DNA of 64,000 bases, taken from assembly GCF_013114595.1 (NCBI RefSeq), contig NZ_VTXE01000009.1, positions 62,001 to 126,000 of the forward strand, in the 5' to 3' direction. Positions within the stretch are counted from its first letter, which is position 1, and every line of letters starts with the position of its first letter. This DNA is from Vibrio sp. 99-8-1. Lineage in GTDB: Bacteria > Pseudomonadota > Gammaproteobacteria > Enterobacterales > Vibrionaceae. Made by a program: the position numbers and the translations under genes. Positions 8,752-18,611 of the stretch are shown piece by piece. The notes under the pieces were generated by a model, which worked only from the letters and a program-made list of their open reading frames with translations, was not told the DNA's origin and did not search any database.

Positions 8752-8819
8752 TAAGCGTCATTCATTGTACCGTTATCAATATTTACTTTATTCCGTTAGT
8801 AACAAAGCGATGACGCTTA
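8752..8819. repeat. Ten-base inverted repeat in intergenic DNA
   Basis: TAAGCGTCAT (8752-8761) is the exact reverse complement of ATGACGCTTA (8810-8819), with 48 bases between the arms. The right arm overlaps a second small hairpin, GCGATG-9-CATCGC (8807-8827). There is no T run, so this is not a terminator. It could be a fragment of a structured RNA or the trace of a lost element. Confidence 0.4.
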
Positions 8820-9170
8820 AACATCGCATCACTGATGTAGACGAGAATAATGCTTAAGATATTAATCATATATCGCTAACCCAATAGATAATTAATTAAT
8901 TCACTGATATTATTCATTGAATATTATTGCAATAAAATTAACTATAAATTTAATTATCCATTCACTTTAAAAACATATCTAACGTATTTAACAAAACAAT
9001 AACCAATATGTCAGGCTGAGGTGAAAAGATGATACTAGTCACATATTGTAAAGTTTTAATTCCATTTTAAAGTCCATATTTAATCAATATTCATATAGTC
9101 AAACAGATAAAGTGCATATTTTTGATTTCATTCAGTAACAGCAAAAAAACCATTAGTGCATATTATTCCA

Positions 9171-9184
9171 CGAATATATATTCA
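9171..9184 (+). promoter_or_regulatory. Candidate ARG box upstream of arcA2
   Basis: CGAATATATATTCA matches the ArgR half-site pattern TGAAT-W4-ATTCA at 13 of 14 positions and contains the perfect palindrome GAATATATATTC. Weaker matches lie at 9157-9170, 9080-9093 and 8918-8931. An ArgR-family gene lies downstream at 15214. The region is very AT-rich, so chance matches are common and the usual 21-base spacing of paired boxes is not seen. Confidence 0.4.
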
Positions 9185-9467
9185 ACAGTTTATTATCAAT
9201 GACTTACGTGACTACAAATGCTTTTTTTTAACATACGAATTCCAGAAACAATAAAATTACATAAGAATAAAAAACCCACTTTTATAATTATTCTCTAGAT
9301 TAAGAAGTTTAAATCTTATGTGATCTATGTCTTAGTTTAATATTCCCCAAGTCGTAATATTAACTCCAACGAGAAACAGAAGATTAATTTTAAAATACAT
9401 TTAATTCCTCTGTTAAATTGATTAGAAAGACTAATTAACATTAGCATTGATATAGAGAGATAGAATC

Positions 9468-10688
9468 ATGAGTAATTTCTACGTTGGCTCTGAAATAGGT
9501 CAGTTACGTCGCGTTCTTCTTCACCGTCCAGAGCGTGCACTTACGCACCTAACACCGTCAAACTGTCACGATCTTTTATTTGATGACGTATTAGCGGTAG
9601 AGCAAGCTGGTAAAGAACATGATGTTTTTGCTAATACTCTACGAGATCAAGGTGTTGAGGTTCTACTTCTACACGATCTACTTGCAGAGACATTAGAAGT
9701 ACCAGAAGCCAAGGAATGGTTACTATCAACTCAAGTATCTGATTACCGTTTCGGTCCACGTTTTGCAAATGACGTACGTTGTTTCCTAAATGACCAAACT
9801 AACTCAGAGCTTGCTTCTATTCTTTTAGGTGGTCTAAGTTACGCTGAAATGCCTCTACCTTCATCTTCAATGATGCGTGGCATTCATGCTGACAACGATT
9901 TCATCATCAAACCACTACCTAACCACCTATTTACTCGTGATACATCTTGCTGGGTATACGGCGGTGTTTCAATTAACCCAATGGCAAAAGAAGCTCGTCA
10001 ACGTGAAACAAACCATGTTCGCGCTATCTACCGCTGGCACCCAACCTTCGCTGGCCAAGACTTTATCAAGTACTTTGGCGACGAAGAGAGAAGCTACGAT
10101 TACTCGACAATCGAAGGTGGTGATGTATTGGTTATTGGTCGCGATAGCGTACTTATCGGTATGTCTGAGCGTACAACTCCACAAGGTGTTGAACAACTAG
10201 CGGCTGGCCTATTTAAGCACGGTCAAGCGAAACAAGTTATTGCAATGGAACTTCCTAAGCACCGTTCTTGCATGCACTTAGATACAGTAATGACTCACAT
10301 GCGTGAAGATACATTCTCTATCTATCCTGAAGTTATCCGTAAAGACGTTAAGTGCTGGAGCTTAACAGGTGACGAATCTGGCACAGTAAATGTGAAAGAA
10401 GAAGGTTACTTCGTTACAGCGATTGAAAAAGCACTAGGAGTAGACAAGCTAAACCTAATCACTACTGGTGGTGATAGCTTTGAAGCTGAGCGTGAGCAAT
10501 GGAACGACGCGAACAACGTTCTTACTGTTAAACCAGGTGTGGTTATTGGTTACGAGCGTAACGTATACACTAACGAAAAATACGACAAAGCTGGCATCAC
10601 TGTTCTTCCTATCCCAGGTGATGAACTAGGCCGTGGTCGTGGTGGCGCTCGCTGCATGAGCTGCCCAATTGAGCGTGACGGAATCTAA
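9468..10688 (+). CDS. arcA: Arginine deiminase, copy 2
   Basis: A 406-residue arginine deiminase, first enzyme of the arginine deiminase pathway, yielding citrulline and ammonia. The catalytic set matches copy 1: Asp158 in FTRDT, Glu216/Asp219 in EGGD, His270/Asp272 in MHLDT and nucleophile Cys396. It leads arcA-arcC-argF, with 79 and 118 bases between genes and a non-terminator hairpin in each gap. Its codons are the preferred set of highly expressed genes, in contrast to arcA1. This is therefore probably the main fermentative enzyme, which also produces ammonia against acid stress. An ARG-box-like site lies about 290 bases upstream. Confidence 0.96.
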   Translation: MSNFYVGSEIGQLRRVLLHRPERALTHLTPSNCHDLLFDDVLAVEQAGKEHDVFANTLRDQGVEVLLLHDLLAETLEVPEAKEWLLSTQVSDYRFGPRFANDVRCFLNDQTNSELASILLGGLSYAEMPLPSSSMMRGIHADNDFIIKPLPNHLFTRDTSCWVYGGVSINPMAKEARQRETNHVRAIYRWHPTFAGQDFIKYFGDEERSYDYSTIEGGDVLVIGRDSVLIGMSERTTPQGVEQLAAGLFKHGQAKQVIAMELPKHRSCMHLDTVMTHMREDTFSIYPEVIRKDVKCWSLTGDESGTVNVKEEGYFVTAIEKALGVDKLNLITTGGDSFEAEREQWNDANNVLTVKPGVVIGYERNVYTNEKYDKAGITVLPIPGDELGRGRGGARCMSCPIERDGI

Positions 10689-10710
10689 TCGTAATCCGCT
10701 TAATAAAATC

Positions 10711-10736
10711 CGCTGGCAATAACACTATTGCCAGCG
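10711..10736 (+). other. Intergenic hairpin between arcA2 and arcC
   Basis: CGCTGGCAAT and ATTGCCAGCG form a perfect ten-base stem around the six-base loop AACACT, 22 bases after the arcA2 stop. It is followed by GACATACC, not a T run, so termination is unlikely to be efficient. It probably sets the 3' end or stability of an arcA2 mRNA segment. Confidence 0.7.
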
Positions 10737-10767
10737 ACATACCAAAGAATTCAAGAGAGACAAAGTT

Positions 10768-11679
10768 ATGACTAAGCAAACTGTAGTTGTTGCGCTTGGC
10801 GGAAATGCGCTTCTTCGTCGTGGTGAGCCACTAGAAGCAGACACGCAGCGTAAAAATATTGCAACAGCAGCCGAAACCATCGCTGCAATTGCAGAAGAGT
10901 ATAATGTTGTACTTGTTCACGGCAATGGCCCACAAGTTGGTTTACTCGCTCTGCAAGGTCTGGAATACAAAAAAGTAAGTCCATACCCACTGGATGTTTT
11001 GGGTAGTGAAACCCAAGGTATGATTGGCTATATGCTAATGCAAGAACTTAAAAACATCCTTCCACAAAAAGATGTTACCTGCATGTTGACGCAAATGACT
11101 GTCGATCCTAAAGATCCTGCATTTGCTGACCCAACGAAACCTATCGGCCCTATCTATGAAGAAGCCGAAGCTCGCGAAATGGCAGAAAAATATCAGTGGA
11201 CAATTAAGCCTGACGGTCAACACTTCCGTCGTGTAGTTCCGAGTCCATTACCGACTGGTATCGTAGAAGACGATGCAATCACAGCACTAATCGAACGTGA
11301 TCACCTAGTTATCTGTACTGGTGGGGGCGGTATTCCAGTTAAGCTTGAAAAAGGCAAATTAATTGGTGTTGAAGCGGTAATCGATAAAGATATGTCAGCT
11401 GCATTCTTAGCGAAGCAACTAGAAGCTGATGCACTACTTATCCTAACGGATGCAGATGCGGTTTATCTTGATTGGGGCAAACCAACTCAAAATGCACTAA
11501 GCAAAACGACACCAGCAGAGTTAGCTAAATTTGAATTTGATGCAGGTTCTATGGGACCAAAAATTGATGCATCATGCGAATTTGTTAACCAAGGTGGTAA
11601 GCTGGTTGGTATTGGTTCACTACAAGATGGCCTACGCATCTTGAAAGGTGAAGCAGGAACAAATATTATTGCAGAATAA
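10768..11679 (+). CDS. arcC: Carbamate kinase
   Basis: A 303-residue carbamate kinase that transfers the phosphate of carbamoyl phosphate to ADP, giving ATP, ammonia and CO2; this is the energy-yielding step of the arginine deiminase pathway. Family signs are ALGGNALLRRG (residues 9-19), HGNGPQVG (51-58), CTGGGGIPV near 190 and GSMGPKIDA near 270, in the amino-acid-kinase fold. The length is typical. It is the middle gene of arcA2-arcC-argF; the ATG follows AAGAGAGACAAAGTT. Confidence 0.96.
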   Translation: MTKQTVVVALGGNALLRRGEPLEADTQRKNIATAAETIAAIAEEYNVVLVHGNGPQVGLLALQGLEYKKVSPYPLDVLGSETQGMIGYMLMQELKNILPQKDVTCMLTQMTVDPKDPAFADPTKPIGPIYEEAEAREMAEKYQWTIKPDGQHFRRVVPSPLPTGIVEDDAITALIERDHLVICTGGGGIPVKLEKGKLIGVEAVIDKDMSAAFLAKQLEADALLILTDADAVYLDWGKPTQNALSKTTPAELAKFEFDAGSMGPKIDASCEFVNQGGKLVGIGSLQDGLRILKGEAGTNIIAE

Positions 11680-11732
11680 AAGCATAGTTATTCACTTTTA
11701 TTCCATTGACGTTACACATTAGACAACATGGC

Positions 11733-11766
11733 TGGTTATCATCGCAACATTACGCAATGATAACCA
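11733..11766 (+). other. Intergenic hairpin between arcC and argF
   Basis: TGGTTATCAT and ATGATAACCA pair perfectly over ten bases around a 14-base loop. No T run follows directly, so it is not a standard terminator. With the hairpin between arcA2 and arcC, it means each junction of the operon carries a stem-loop. Confidence 0.65.
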
Positions 11767-11797
11767 AGCAAAACAAATTTATTTAGAGGATACAAAC

Positions 11798-12808
11798 ATG
11801 GCTTTCAACCTACGTAACCGTAACTTCCTTAAACTACTTGACTTTACTCCACGTGAAATTCAACACATGTTGGATCTTTCTGCGGAACTGAAAAAAGCAA
11901 AATACAACGGTTACGAGCAACCTCGTTTAACTGGCAAAAACATCGCACTTATCTTTGAAAAATCATCAACTCGTACTCGCTGTGCATTCGAAGTTGCTGC
12001 ATTTGACCAAGGCGCTAAAGTGACATATTTAGGCCCATCTGGTTCTCAAATTGGTCACAAAGAGTCAATGAAAGATACTGCACGCGTTCTAGGCCGTATG
12101 TATGACGGCATCGAGTACCGTGGTTTTGGTCAAGAGATCGTTGAAGAGCTAGGCGCACACGCTGGTGTTCCTGTATGGAATGGTCTAACTGATGAGTTCC
12201 ACCCAACTCAAATCCTAGCTGACTTCCTAACTATGATGGAACACGGCCGTGGCAAGCAACTTCACGAAATGAAGTTCGCATACCTAGGTGATGCTCGTAA
12301 CAACATGGGTAACTCACTAATGGTTGGCGCAGCTAAAATGGGCATGGACATTCGTCTAGTTGCTCCTAAAGCATTCTGGCCTGAAGAAGAGCTTGTTGCA
12401 CAGTGTCTTGCTATTGCAGAAGAAACTGGTGCAAAAATCACTCTAACTGAAGACGTTAAAGAAGGCGTTGCAGGTTGTGACTACCTATACACTGATGTTT
12501 GGGTATCAATGGGTGAAGCAAAAGAAGCATGGGCAGAGCGTATCAACATGATGCTACCTTACCAAGTAAACATGGACATGCTTAAAGCAACAGGCAACCC
12601 ACATGTTAAATTCATGCACTGCCTACCTGCATTCCACGGTGAAGACACCACTGTAGGTAAAGAACTTGCTCAAGAATACCCAATGCTTAAAGACGGTGTT
12701 GAAGTAACGGATGAAGTTGTAGAGTCTAAGCACTCTATCGTATTCGACGAAGCTGAAAACCGTATGCACACAATCAAAGCTGTTATGGTTGCAACGTTAG
12801 GTCAGTAA
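11798..12808 (+). CDS. argF: Ornithine carbamoyltransferase
   Basis: A 336-residue ornithine carbamoyltransferase interconverting citrulline plus phosphate and ornithine plus carbamoyl phosphate. The carbamoyl-phosphate site SSTRTR is at 56-61 and HPTQ at 135-138; ornithine-site motifs DVWVSMGE (233-240) and HCLPAFH (274-280) are present. Placement after arcA2-arcC means catabolic use (arcB in other naming). Being next to pyrBI and close in length to E. coli ArgI, it may also serve biosynthesis; the sequence alone does not decide. AGAGGA precedes the ATG and the codon choice suggests high expression. A terminator follows at 12866. Confidence 0.94.
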   Translation: MAFNLRNRNFLKLLDFTPREIQHMLDLSAELKKAKYNGYEQPRLTGKNIALIFEKSSTRTRCAFEVAAFDQGAKVTYLGPSGSQIGHKESMKDTARVLGRMYDGIEYRGFGQEIVEELGAHAGVPVWNGLTDEFHPTQILADFLTMMEHGRGKQLHEMKFAYLGDARNNMGNSLMVGAAKMGMDIRLVAPKAFWPEEELVAQCLAIAEETGAKITLTEDVKEGVAGCDYLYTDVWVSMGEAKEAWAERINMMLPYQVNMDMLKATGNPHVKFMHCLPAFHGEDTTVGKELAQEYPMLKDGVEVTDEVVESKHSIVFDEAENRMHTIKAVMVATLGQ

Positions 12809-12865
12809 TTACCCTAACAGTGCTCACATACTCGTATTGTAAGCATTAGTTTTAGTCAATCAGTT

Positions 12866-12900
12866 AAAGCGTCAGCATTATTGCTGGCGCTTTTATTTTT
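12866..12900 (+). terminator. Terminator after argF
   Basis: AAAGCGTCAGCA-TTAT-TGCTGGCGCTTT forms a twelve-base stem with one G-T pair, followed by TTATTTTTT. It closes the arcA2-arcC-argF operon. Confidence 0.88.
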
Positions 12901-13003
12901 TAACAGCAGCAGAAAACCTCTCACCCACATAGTAAACTATACGCATAAAAATCATCATTCTTACCCTTAGAATTATTTTTCAAAAAAAAACCAACGTAAT
13001 CGC

Positions 13004-13031
13004 TTGCGCTCACAAAAATAGAGCGTATAAT
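13004..13031 (+). promoter_or_regulatory. pyrL-pyrBI promoter
   Basis: TTGCGC (13004-13009) and the consensus TATAAT (13026-13031) are 16 bases apart, ahead of the pyrL leader. The start of transcription should be near 13037-13040. This agrees with the position of the leader peptide and the attenuator downstream. Confidence 0.7.
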
Positions 13032-13061
13032 CCTTCGCAATTTGTCTAGAGAGAGATAGAA

Positions 13062-13220
13062 ATGAGCTTATTGGTTTTACAAAAACTGATTCACCGCCGT
13101 AATATATCGGCATTCGACTTATTTTCTATTTTTTCTATTTTTATAAAAGCCTCCTTAATTAGGGGGCTTTTTTTTGTCCAGAATTCGTACTTCTGTACGT
13201 CAATTGAAGAGGGAAGATAG
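13062..13220 (+). CDS. pyrL: pyrBI operon leader peptide
   Basis: A 52-codon leader gene that begins [13 protein letters not shown] and ends two bases before the pyrB ATG. It is preceded by AGAGAGATAGAA. Its middle is a T-rich stretch ([12 protein letters not shown]) where RNA polymerase pauses when UTP is scarce. The attenuator hairpin lies inside the reading frame, so a ribosome close behind a paused polymerase would block termination, as in E. coli pyrBI. E. coli PyrL is 44 residues, so this one is slightly longer. Its sequence is not expected to matter except for translation through the U tract. Confidence 0.85.
   Translation: MSLLVLQKLIHRRNISAFDLFSIFSIFIKASLIRGLFFVQNSYFCTSIEEGR
13145..13175 (+). 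terminator. UTP-sensitive attenuator of pyrBI
   Basis: AAAAGCCTCCT pairs with AGGGGGCTTTT (one G-T pair) around TAATT and is followed by T residues up to 13175. It lies inside pyrL, just after the T-rich pause region 13118-13144. When UTP is high the polymerase outruns the ribosome and terminates here; when UTP is low, translation prevents the hairpin. Confidence 0.88.
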
Positions 13221-13222
13221 CC

Positions 13223-14152
13223 ATGACAGTTTCGCTGTTTAACAAGCACATTATCTCAATACCAGAGCTAAGTCGTGAAGAGCTAGAACTTATTGTTACT
13301 ACTGCTGGGAAATTAAAAGTTGACCCTAATCCAGAACTACTTAAAAACAAAGTCGTTGCAAGTTGTTTCTTTGAGCCATCAACTCGTACACGTTTATCAT
13401 TTGAAACAGCAGTGCAACGTTTAGGTGGCACTATTATAGGCTTTGATAATGGTGGCAATACCTCACTAGCGAAGAAAGGAGAGACGCTGGCAGACTCAGT
13501 GCAAGTCATCTCATCTTATGTGGATGCATTCGTTATGCGCCACCCACAAGAAGGAGCCGCCAGATTAGCGTCTGAGTTCTCCAATGGTGCTCCCGTGATA
13601 AATGGCGGCGACGGAGCTAACCAGCACCCAACGCAAACCTTACTGGATCTCTTCTCCATTTATGAAACACAAGGACGATTAGATAACCTGAATATTGCTC
13701 TAGTGGGTGACCTAAAGTACGGCAGAACTGTCCACTCCCTAACGCAAGCATTGGCAAAGTTTGACAACAACCGCTTCTTCTTCATCGCGCCGGACGCCTT
13801 AGCAATGCCTGACTATATCTGTGAAGAGTTGGATGACGCGTCAATCCCATACAGCTTGCACCAAGACATGTCATCCGTCATTCCTGAATTGGATGTGCTT
13901 TATATGACTCGAGTGCAAAAAGAGCGCTTCGACGAATCAGAGTATGCTCATATCAAGTCAGCCTTTATTCTTGCTGCTGAGCAACTTACTGACGCAAAAG
14001 ATAATTTAAAAATCCTTCACCCTCTTCCTCGTGTGGATGAAATTGCCACTGATGTAGATAAAACTAAACACGCCTATTACTTCCAACAAGCTGAAAATGG
14101 CGTATACGCGCGTGAAGCTCTATTGGCCCTAGTACTAAACAAAGAACTATAA
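13223..14152 (+). CDS. pyrB: Aspartate carbamoyltransferase catalytic subunit
   Basis: A 309-residue catalytic chain of aspartate transcarbamoylase, which joins carbamoyl phosphate and aspartate in the first committed step of pyrimidine synthesis. Motifs are STRTR (53-57), the KKGE lysine loop (84-87), HPTQ (135-138) and HPLPRVDEI (265-273). The length is close to the E. coli chain. It begins two bases after the pyrL stop and is followed after 15 bases by pyrI. Control is by the UTP-sensitive attenuator upstream. Confidence 0.97.
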   Translation: MTVSLFNKHIISIPELSREELELIVTTAGKLKVDPNPELLKNKVVASCFFEPSTRTRLSFETAVQRLGGTIIGFDNGGNTSLAKKGETLADSVQVISSYVDAFVMRHPQEGAARLASEFSNGAPVINGGDGANQHPTQTLLDLFSIYETQGRLDNLNIALVGDLKYGRTVHSLTQALAKFDNNRFFFIAPDALAMPDYICEELDDASIPYSLHQDMSSVIPELDVLYMTRVQKERFDESEYAHIKSAFILAAEQLTDAKDNLKILHPLPRVDEIATDVDKTKHAYYFQQAENGVYAREALLALVLNKEL

Positions 14153-14167
14153 GAGAGGAATGACATC

Positions 14168-14632
14168 ATGGTGAATAAAACACAACTGCAAGTTGAAGCA
14201 ATTAATAACGGCTCAGTTATCGACCATATTCCTGCCAATATTGGCATCAAAGTACTTAAGCTGTTTAAGATGCATAAAAGCAATCAGCGCATAACGATAG
14301 GGCTAAACTTGCCTTCTTCTGCTCTAGGTGCAAAAGACTTAATCAAGATAGAAAATGTCTATATCACCGAAGAACAAGCCAGCCAACTGGCTCTTTATGC
14401 GCCAAAAGCAACGGTGAACCAGATTGAAAATTATGAAGTAACCAAGAAACTGGCGTTAACACTACCAGAAAAAATTGAAGCGGTATTTGAATGTCCAAAT
14501 TCAAACTGCATCTCTCATGGAGAGCCGGTAGACAGCAGCTTTAATGTCATCACCAAAAAAGAAGATGTACAGCTAAAGTGCAAATACTGTGAAAAAGTCT
14601 TCTCACGCGAAGTTGTGACTGAGCGTCGCTAG
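14168..14632 (+). CDS. pyrI: Aspartate carbamoyltransferase regulatory subunit
   Basis: A 154-residue regulatory chain that binds CTP/ATP and holds the catalytic trimers together. The four zinc cysteines are Cys109, Cys114, Cys138 and Cys141, the same positions as in E. coli. The nucleotide-binding N-terminal domain contains [12 protein letters not shown] near residues 19-30. It is co-transcribed with pyrB and followed by a terminator at 14774. Confidence 0.96.
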   Translation: MVNKTQLQVEAINNGSVIDHIPANIGIKVLKLFKMHKSNQRITIGLNLPSSALGAKDLIKIENVYITEEQASQLALYAPKATVNQIENYEVTKKLALTLPEKIEAVFECPNSNCISHGEPVDSSFNVITKKEDVQLKCKYCEKVFSREVVTERR

Positions 14633-15213
14633 CATCCTATGCGAAAGAGACGTAAAAGGTGGCATCAATGAGTTTAATTCAAGCAAAGGCAATGGATGGA
14701 TGAGTATCTCCTTTCACGGTTAGCCAGCGCAGACAAGGGCGTACTGACCTGACTTAGCTAATTAACTCAACACAAAAAACCGCTACTATTTAGCGGTTTT
14801 TTGACATCCGTTTTCATGCCTCAACTCGCCAAAATAGCATAACAAACCGTATCAATGGTTTTGCATATTCACGCTAACCCATTGCAACATCTATCAATAG
14901 TCTATAATCACCCCCTCCCTACTGGGTAAAGTCGCTATTTTATTGCATAAGAATTGCATTTTTATACCAATTTTTATGCAATTATCAGTTTATTATTTGG
15001 TGATAAAGGTCAAATAATCAATGTCTTGTTACTGCTAAGATGCCTGCATATTTTGAATTAAATGCAATATATAACAAATAGATAGATATATTCTCATTAT
15101 TCATTTTTATACGTTAATTACGATCTGCTCCGACTGGATAATTGTGATTAAAATAGGACAAGTTACAAAAGGACATTGAGTTTCTATTACTTCAAGAACT
15201 TAAGGAGTTCACT
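14633..15213 (+). other. Intergenic region between pyrI and argR
   Basis: This 581-base gap holds the pyrI terminator (14774-14802), then AT-rich DNA with nested inverted repeats around TTGCAT/ATGCAA (14943-14983) and TTATCA/TGATAA (14982-15006). These are plausible operators for autoregulation of the ArgR-family gene. No further gene with a ribosome site was found. Confidence 0.5.
14774..14802 (+). terminator. Terminator after pyrI
   Basis: AAAAAACCGCTA-CTATT-TAGCGGTTTTTT, a perfect twelve-base stem ending in a T run, about 140 bases after the pyrI stop. Confidence 0.88.
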
Positions 15214-15705
15214 GTGAATGATTTCAGTAACTCAAGCACGCTCGACATCTCACAAGATGAAAATATCACCGCGGCTTGCAAACGTTTGTTGCAACAACGT
15301 AGCTTTACCACCCAAGATGACCTAAGAAAAGCGCTAATTGCAATGGGGTTTATTGATGTTAGTCAATCGACGGTATCAAGAATATTAACCCGTTTAGGTG
15401 TTGCAAAAGTTCCTAACGCTTACGGTAAAAAAGTCTACTGTTTAACCATTGAAAACGAAGGCGTACAAGTTGACTCTGCCATTTCGTCTCAAATTGAATT
15501 TATTACTCACAACCAATTGCTTGTCGTTGTTCGTACTCACCCTGGTTGCGCCCAGCTAGTTGCCAGAATTATTGATATGCAACCACATCAGGAAATACTT
15601 GGAACAGTAGGTGGTAATGACACCGTAATGGTTGCACCTAAAGATATTAACCGCATAGACGCGTGTGAAGCTATTGTACGTCAGCGTTTAGGTGTTCCTG
15701 TGTAA
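15214..15705 (+). CDS. argR: ArgR-family arginine repressor
   Basis: A 163-residue arginine repressor: N-terminal winged helix (about 17-85, with SQSTVSRILTRLG at 50-62) and C-terminal oligomerisation/arginine-binding domain (about 95-160). The effector motif that reads GDDT in E. coli ArgR reads GNDT here (Asn135-Asp136). The start is GTG at 15214, six bases after AAGGAG. In E. coli the housekeeping argR is beside mdh; the position here, between pyrBI and ridA and near the arc genes, suggests a paralogue devoted to arginine catabolism or to carbamoyl phosphate use. If it is the only copy in the genome, it would be the general arginine regulator. Confidence 0.87.
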   Translation: MNDFSNSSTLDISQDENITAACKRLLQQRSFTTQDDLRKALIAMGFIDVSQSTVSRILTRLGVAKVPNAYGKKVYCLTIENEGVQVDSAISSQIEFITHNQLLVVVRTHPGCAQLVARIIDMQPHQEILGTVGGNDTVMVAPKDINRIDACEAIVRQRLGVPV

Positions 15706-15739
15706 AGCTATTGACCCCAAATTGCTAAAAATGCACACT

Positions 15740-15774
15740 AAAGCCAAAAGATAGTTACTATTTTTTGGCTTTTT
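15740..15774 (+). terminator. Terminator after argR
   Basis: AAAGCCAAAA and TTTTGGCTTT with the inner arms ATAGT/ACTAT form a long stem with a tiny loop, followed by TTATTT. It lies about 35 bases after the argR stop. Confidence 0.85.
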
Positions 15775-15844
15775 ATTTGTATAAACCTGACGACATATCA
15801 GGCAAAAACTTAGCTCAGGTCATATCATTAAATAAGGATAAATA

Positions 15845-16243
15845 ATGACAAAAGTTCTCCATACCGAGCAAGCTCCTGCTGCCATCGGTCCTTACGTTCA
15901 AGGCGTAGACCTTGGTAATATCATTATGACTTCTGGTCAAATCCCAGTGATCCCGTTAACAGGAGAAGTGGTATCAGAAGAAGTTGCTAAGCAAGCTCGA
16001 CAATCTCTAGATAATGTAAAAGCCGTGGTAGAGTCAGCAGGATTACAAGTAAAGGACATCGTAAAAATGACGGTGTTTGTTAAAGATCTTAATGATTTTG
16101 CCACTGTAAATGAGGTTTACGGTGCTTTTTTTGATGAGCATCAGGTCGCTAATTATCCCGCACGCTCATGTGTTGAAGTCGCTCGCTTACCTAAAGATGT
16201 AAAAATTGAAATCGAAGCGATTGCAGTTAGACAAGGTATGTAA
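15845..16243 (+). CDS. ridA: RidA family reactive intermediate/imine deaminase
   Basis: A 132-residue RidA (YjgF) protein that hydrolyses 2-aminoacrylate and related reactive enamines released by PLP enzymes. Conserved residues include Arg107 in PARSCVEV and Glu122 in KIEIEAIA, with IGPYVQ near residue 14 and TSGQIP at 29-34. In E. coli ridA also lies just after pyrBI; here argR is inserted between them. The ATG follows AAGGATAAATA. A bidirectional terminator separates it from the convergent plsC gene. Confidence 0.95.
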   Translation: MTKVLHTEQAPAAIGPYVQGVDLGNIIMTSGQIPVIPLTGEVVSEEVAKQARQSLDNVKAVVESAGLQVKDIVKMTVFVKDLNDFATVNEVYGAFFDEHQVANYPARSCVEVARLPKDVKIEIEAIAVRQGM

Positions 16244-16290
16244 GTATTAACTAACCTTAATTAATCTCAACTCGAGATCATTTAAACATA

Positions 16291-16320
16291 AAAAAAGCAC
16301 TGAACATTCAGTGCTTTTTT
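16291..16320. terminator. Bidirectional terminator between ridA and plsC-like gene
   Basis: AAAAAAGCACTGAA-CA-TTCAGTGCTTTTTT is nearly perfectly symmetrical, with A and T runs on both flanks, so it can end both convergent transcripts. Confidence 0.9.
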
Positions 16321-16333
16321 GTTTGCGATTAAG

Positions 16334-17070
16334 TTATTTCGCTTTCTTAGCTTTACGTGCATCCACTTCAGCGTCTAGTTCTTCTAGCTTGTTCTTCATC
16401 TGTTCTCGGCAGAGATCCGCAAGTTTTCTTACGTCCCCTTTCTCATACCCTTCGGTACTTACTGGGGGTAGCATCTCTACTATAACATGCCCATTGTCCC
16501 AACTATTTAAGCTCAACTTGTTCTGAGTTGTGCTGCAGACTATTGGGATGATTGATAGATTTGCACCGATTGCAGCATGGAATGCACCCGTTTTAAATGG
16601 CAAAAGTCCACGACCACGGGAGCGAGTTCCTTCAGGAAACATCCAAACGGAAACGTCACTTTCTTTCATTGTATCAACAACTTGATCGATAGTGCCTTTG
16701 GCTTTAGAACGATTAAATCTGTCTATTAATATGTTTCCCGTCAACCAATACAGCTGGCCAAATAACGGAATCCAAACCAGACTTTTTTTGCCAACAGTTA
16801 CAACTTTTGGTGTTACTGCCGCAGAGATTGTGAAGAGATCCCAAGTATTCTGATGGTTAGCAATATAGAGATGCTGCCCTCTATCATAGACATCGTCAGG
16901 AAATCGTAACTCTAGAGTAAAACCAAATATCTTGGCCATACGGCTAAACTGACGGCCAATGATAAACACCAATTTAGGGTTTCTTGGTGTTAATAGGCTA
17001 TAACCACAACCGAAAATAAACATAACAACTGCAAATATTGCCAACGCGACTAATCGTAAAAACGCTATCA

Positions 17071-17071
<1 letters not shown>
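16334..17071 (-). CDS. plsC: 1-acyl-sn-glycerol-3-phosphate acyltransferase
   Basis: A 245-residue membrane acyltransferase that makes phosphatidic acid from lysophosphatidic acid. One N-terminal helix (about 4-25) is followed by the catalytic NHQNTWD (His73, Asp78, the HX4D motif) and FPEGTRSRG (145-153). The ATG at 17071 overlaps the murA stop (TGATG), so its translation is probably coupled to murA. A TTG one codon earlier is possible but less likely. Vibrio genomes may carry more than one PlsC-like enzyme, so it may not be the essential copy. Confidence 0.9.
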
Positions 17072-18599
<1,528 letters not shown>

Positions 18600-18611
18600 A
18601 ATTAAGCCTGC

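Larger units (their letters stand above)
8554..9467 (+). other. Intergenic region between yfcC2 and arcA2
   Basis: This 914-base stretch begins with the yfcC2 terminator (8571-8597). A 77-codon open frame at 8624-8857 has no good ribosome site or recognisable domain and is not called. An inverted repeat spans 8752-8819. The remainder is strongly AT-rich and contains ARG-box-like palindromes, the best at 9171-9184. The arcA2 promoter must be in the last few hundred bases, and a long regulated upstream region is likely. Confidence 0.6.

Noticed and set aside
8624..8857. 77-codon open frame between yfcC2 and arcA2
   Set aside because: No ribosome site before the ATG, no recognisable domain, unusual composition, and it spans an inverted repeat. 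It looks like chance in non-coding DNA.
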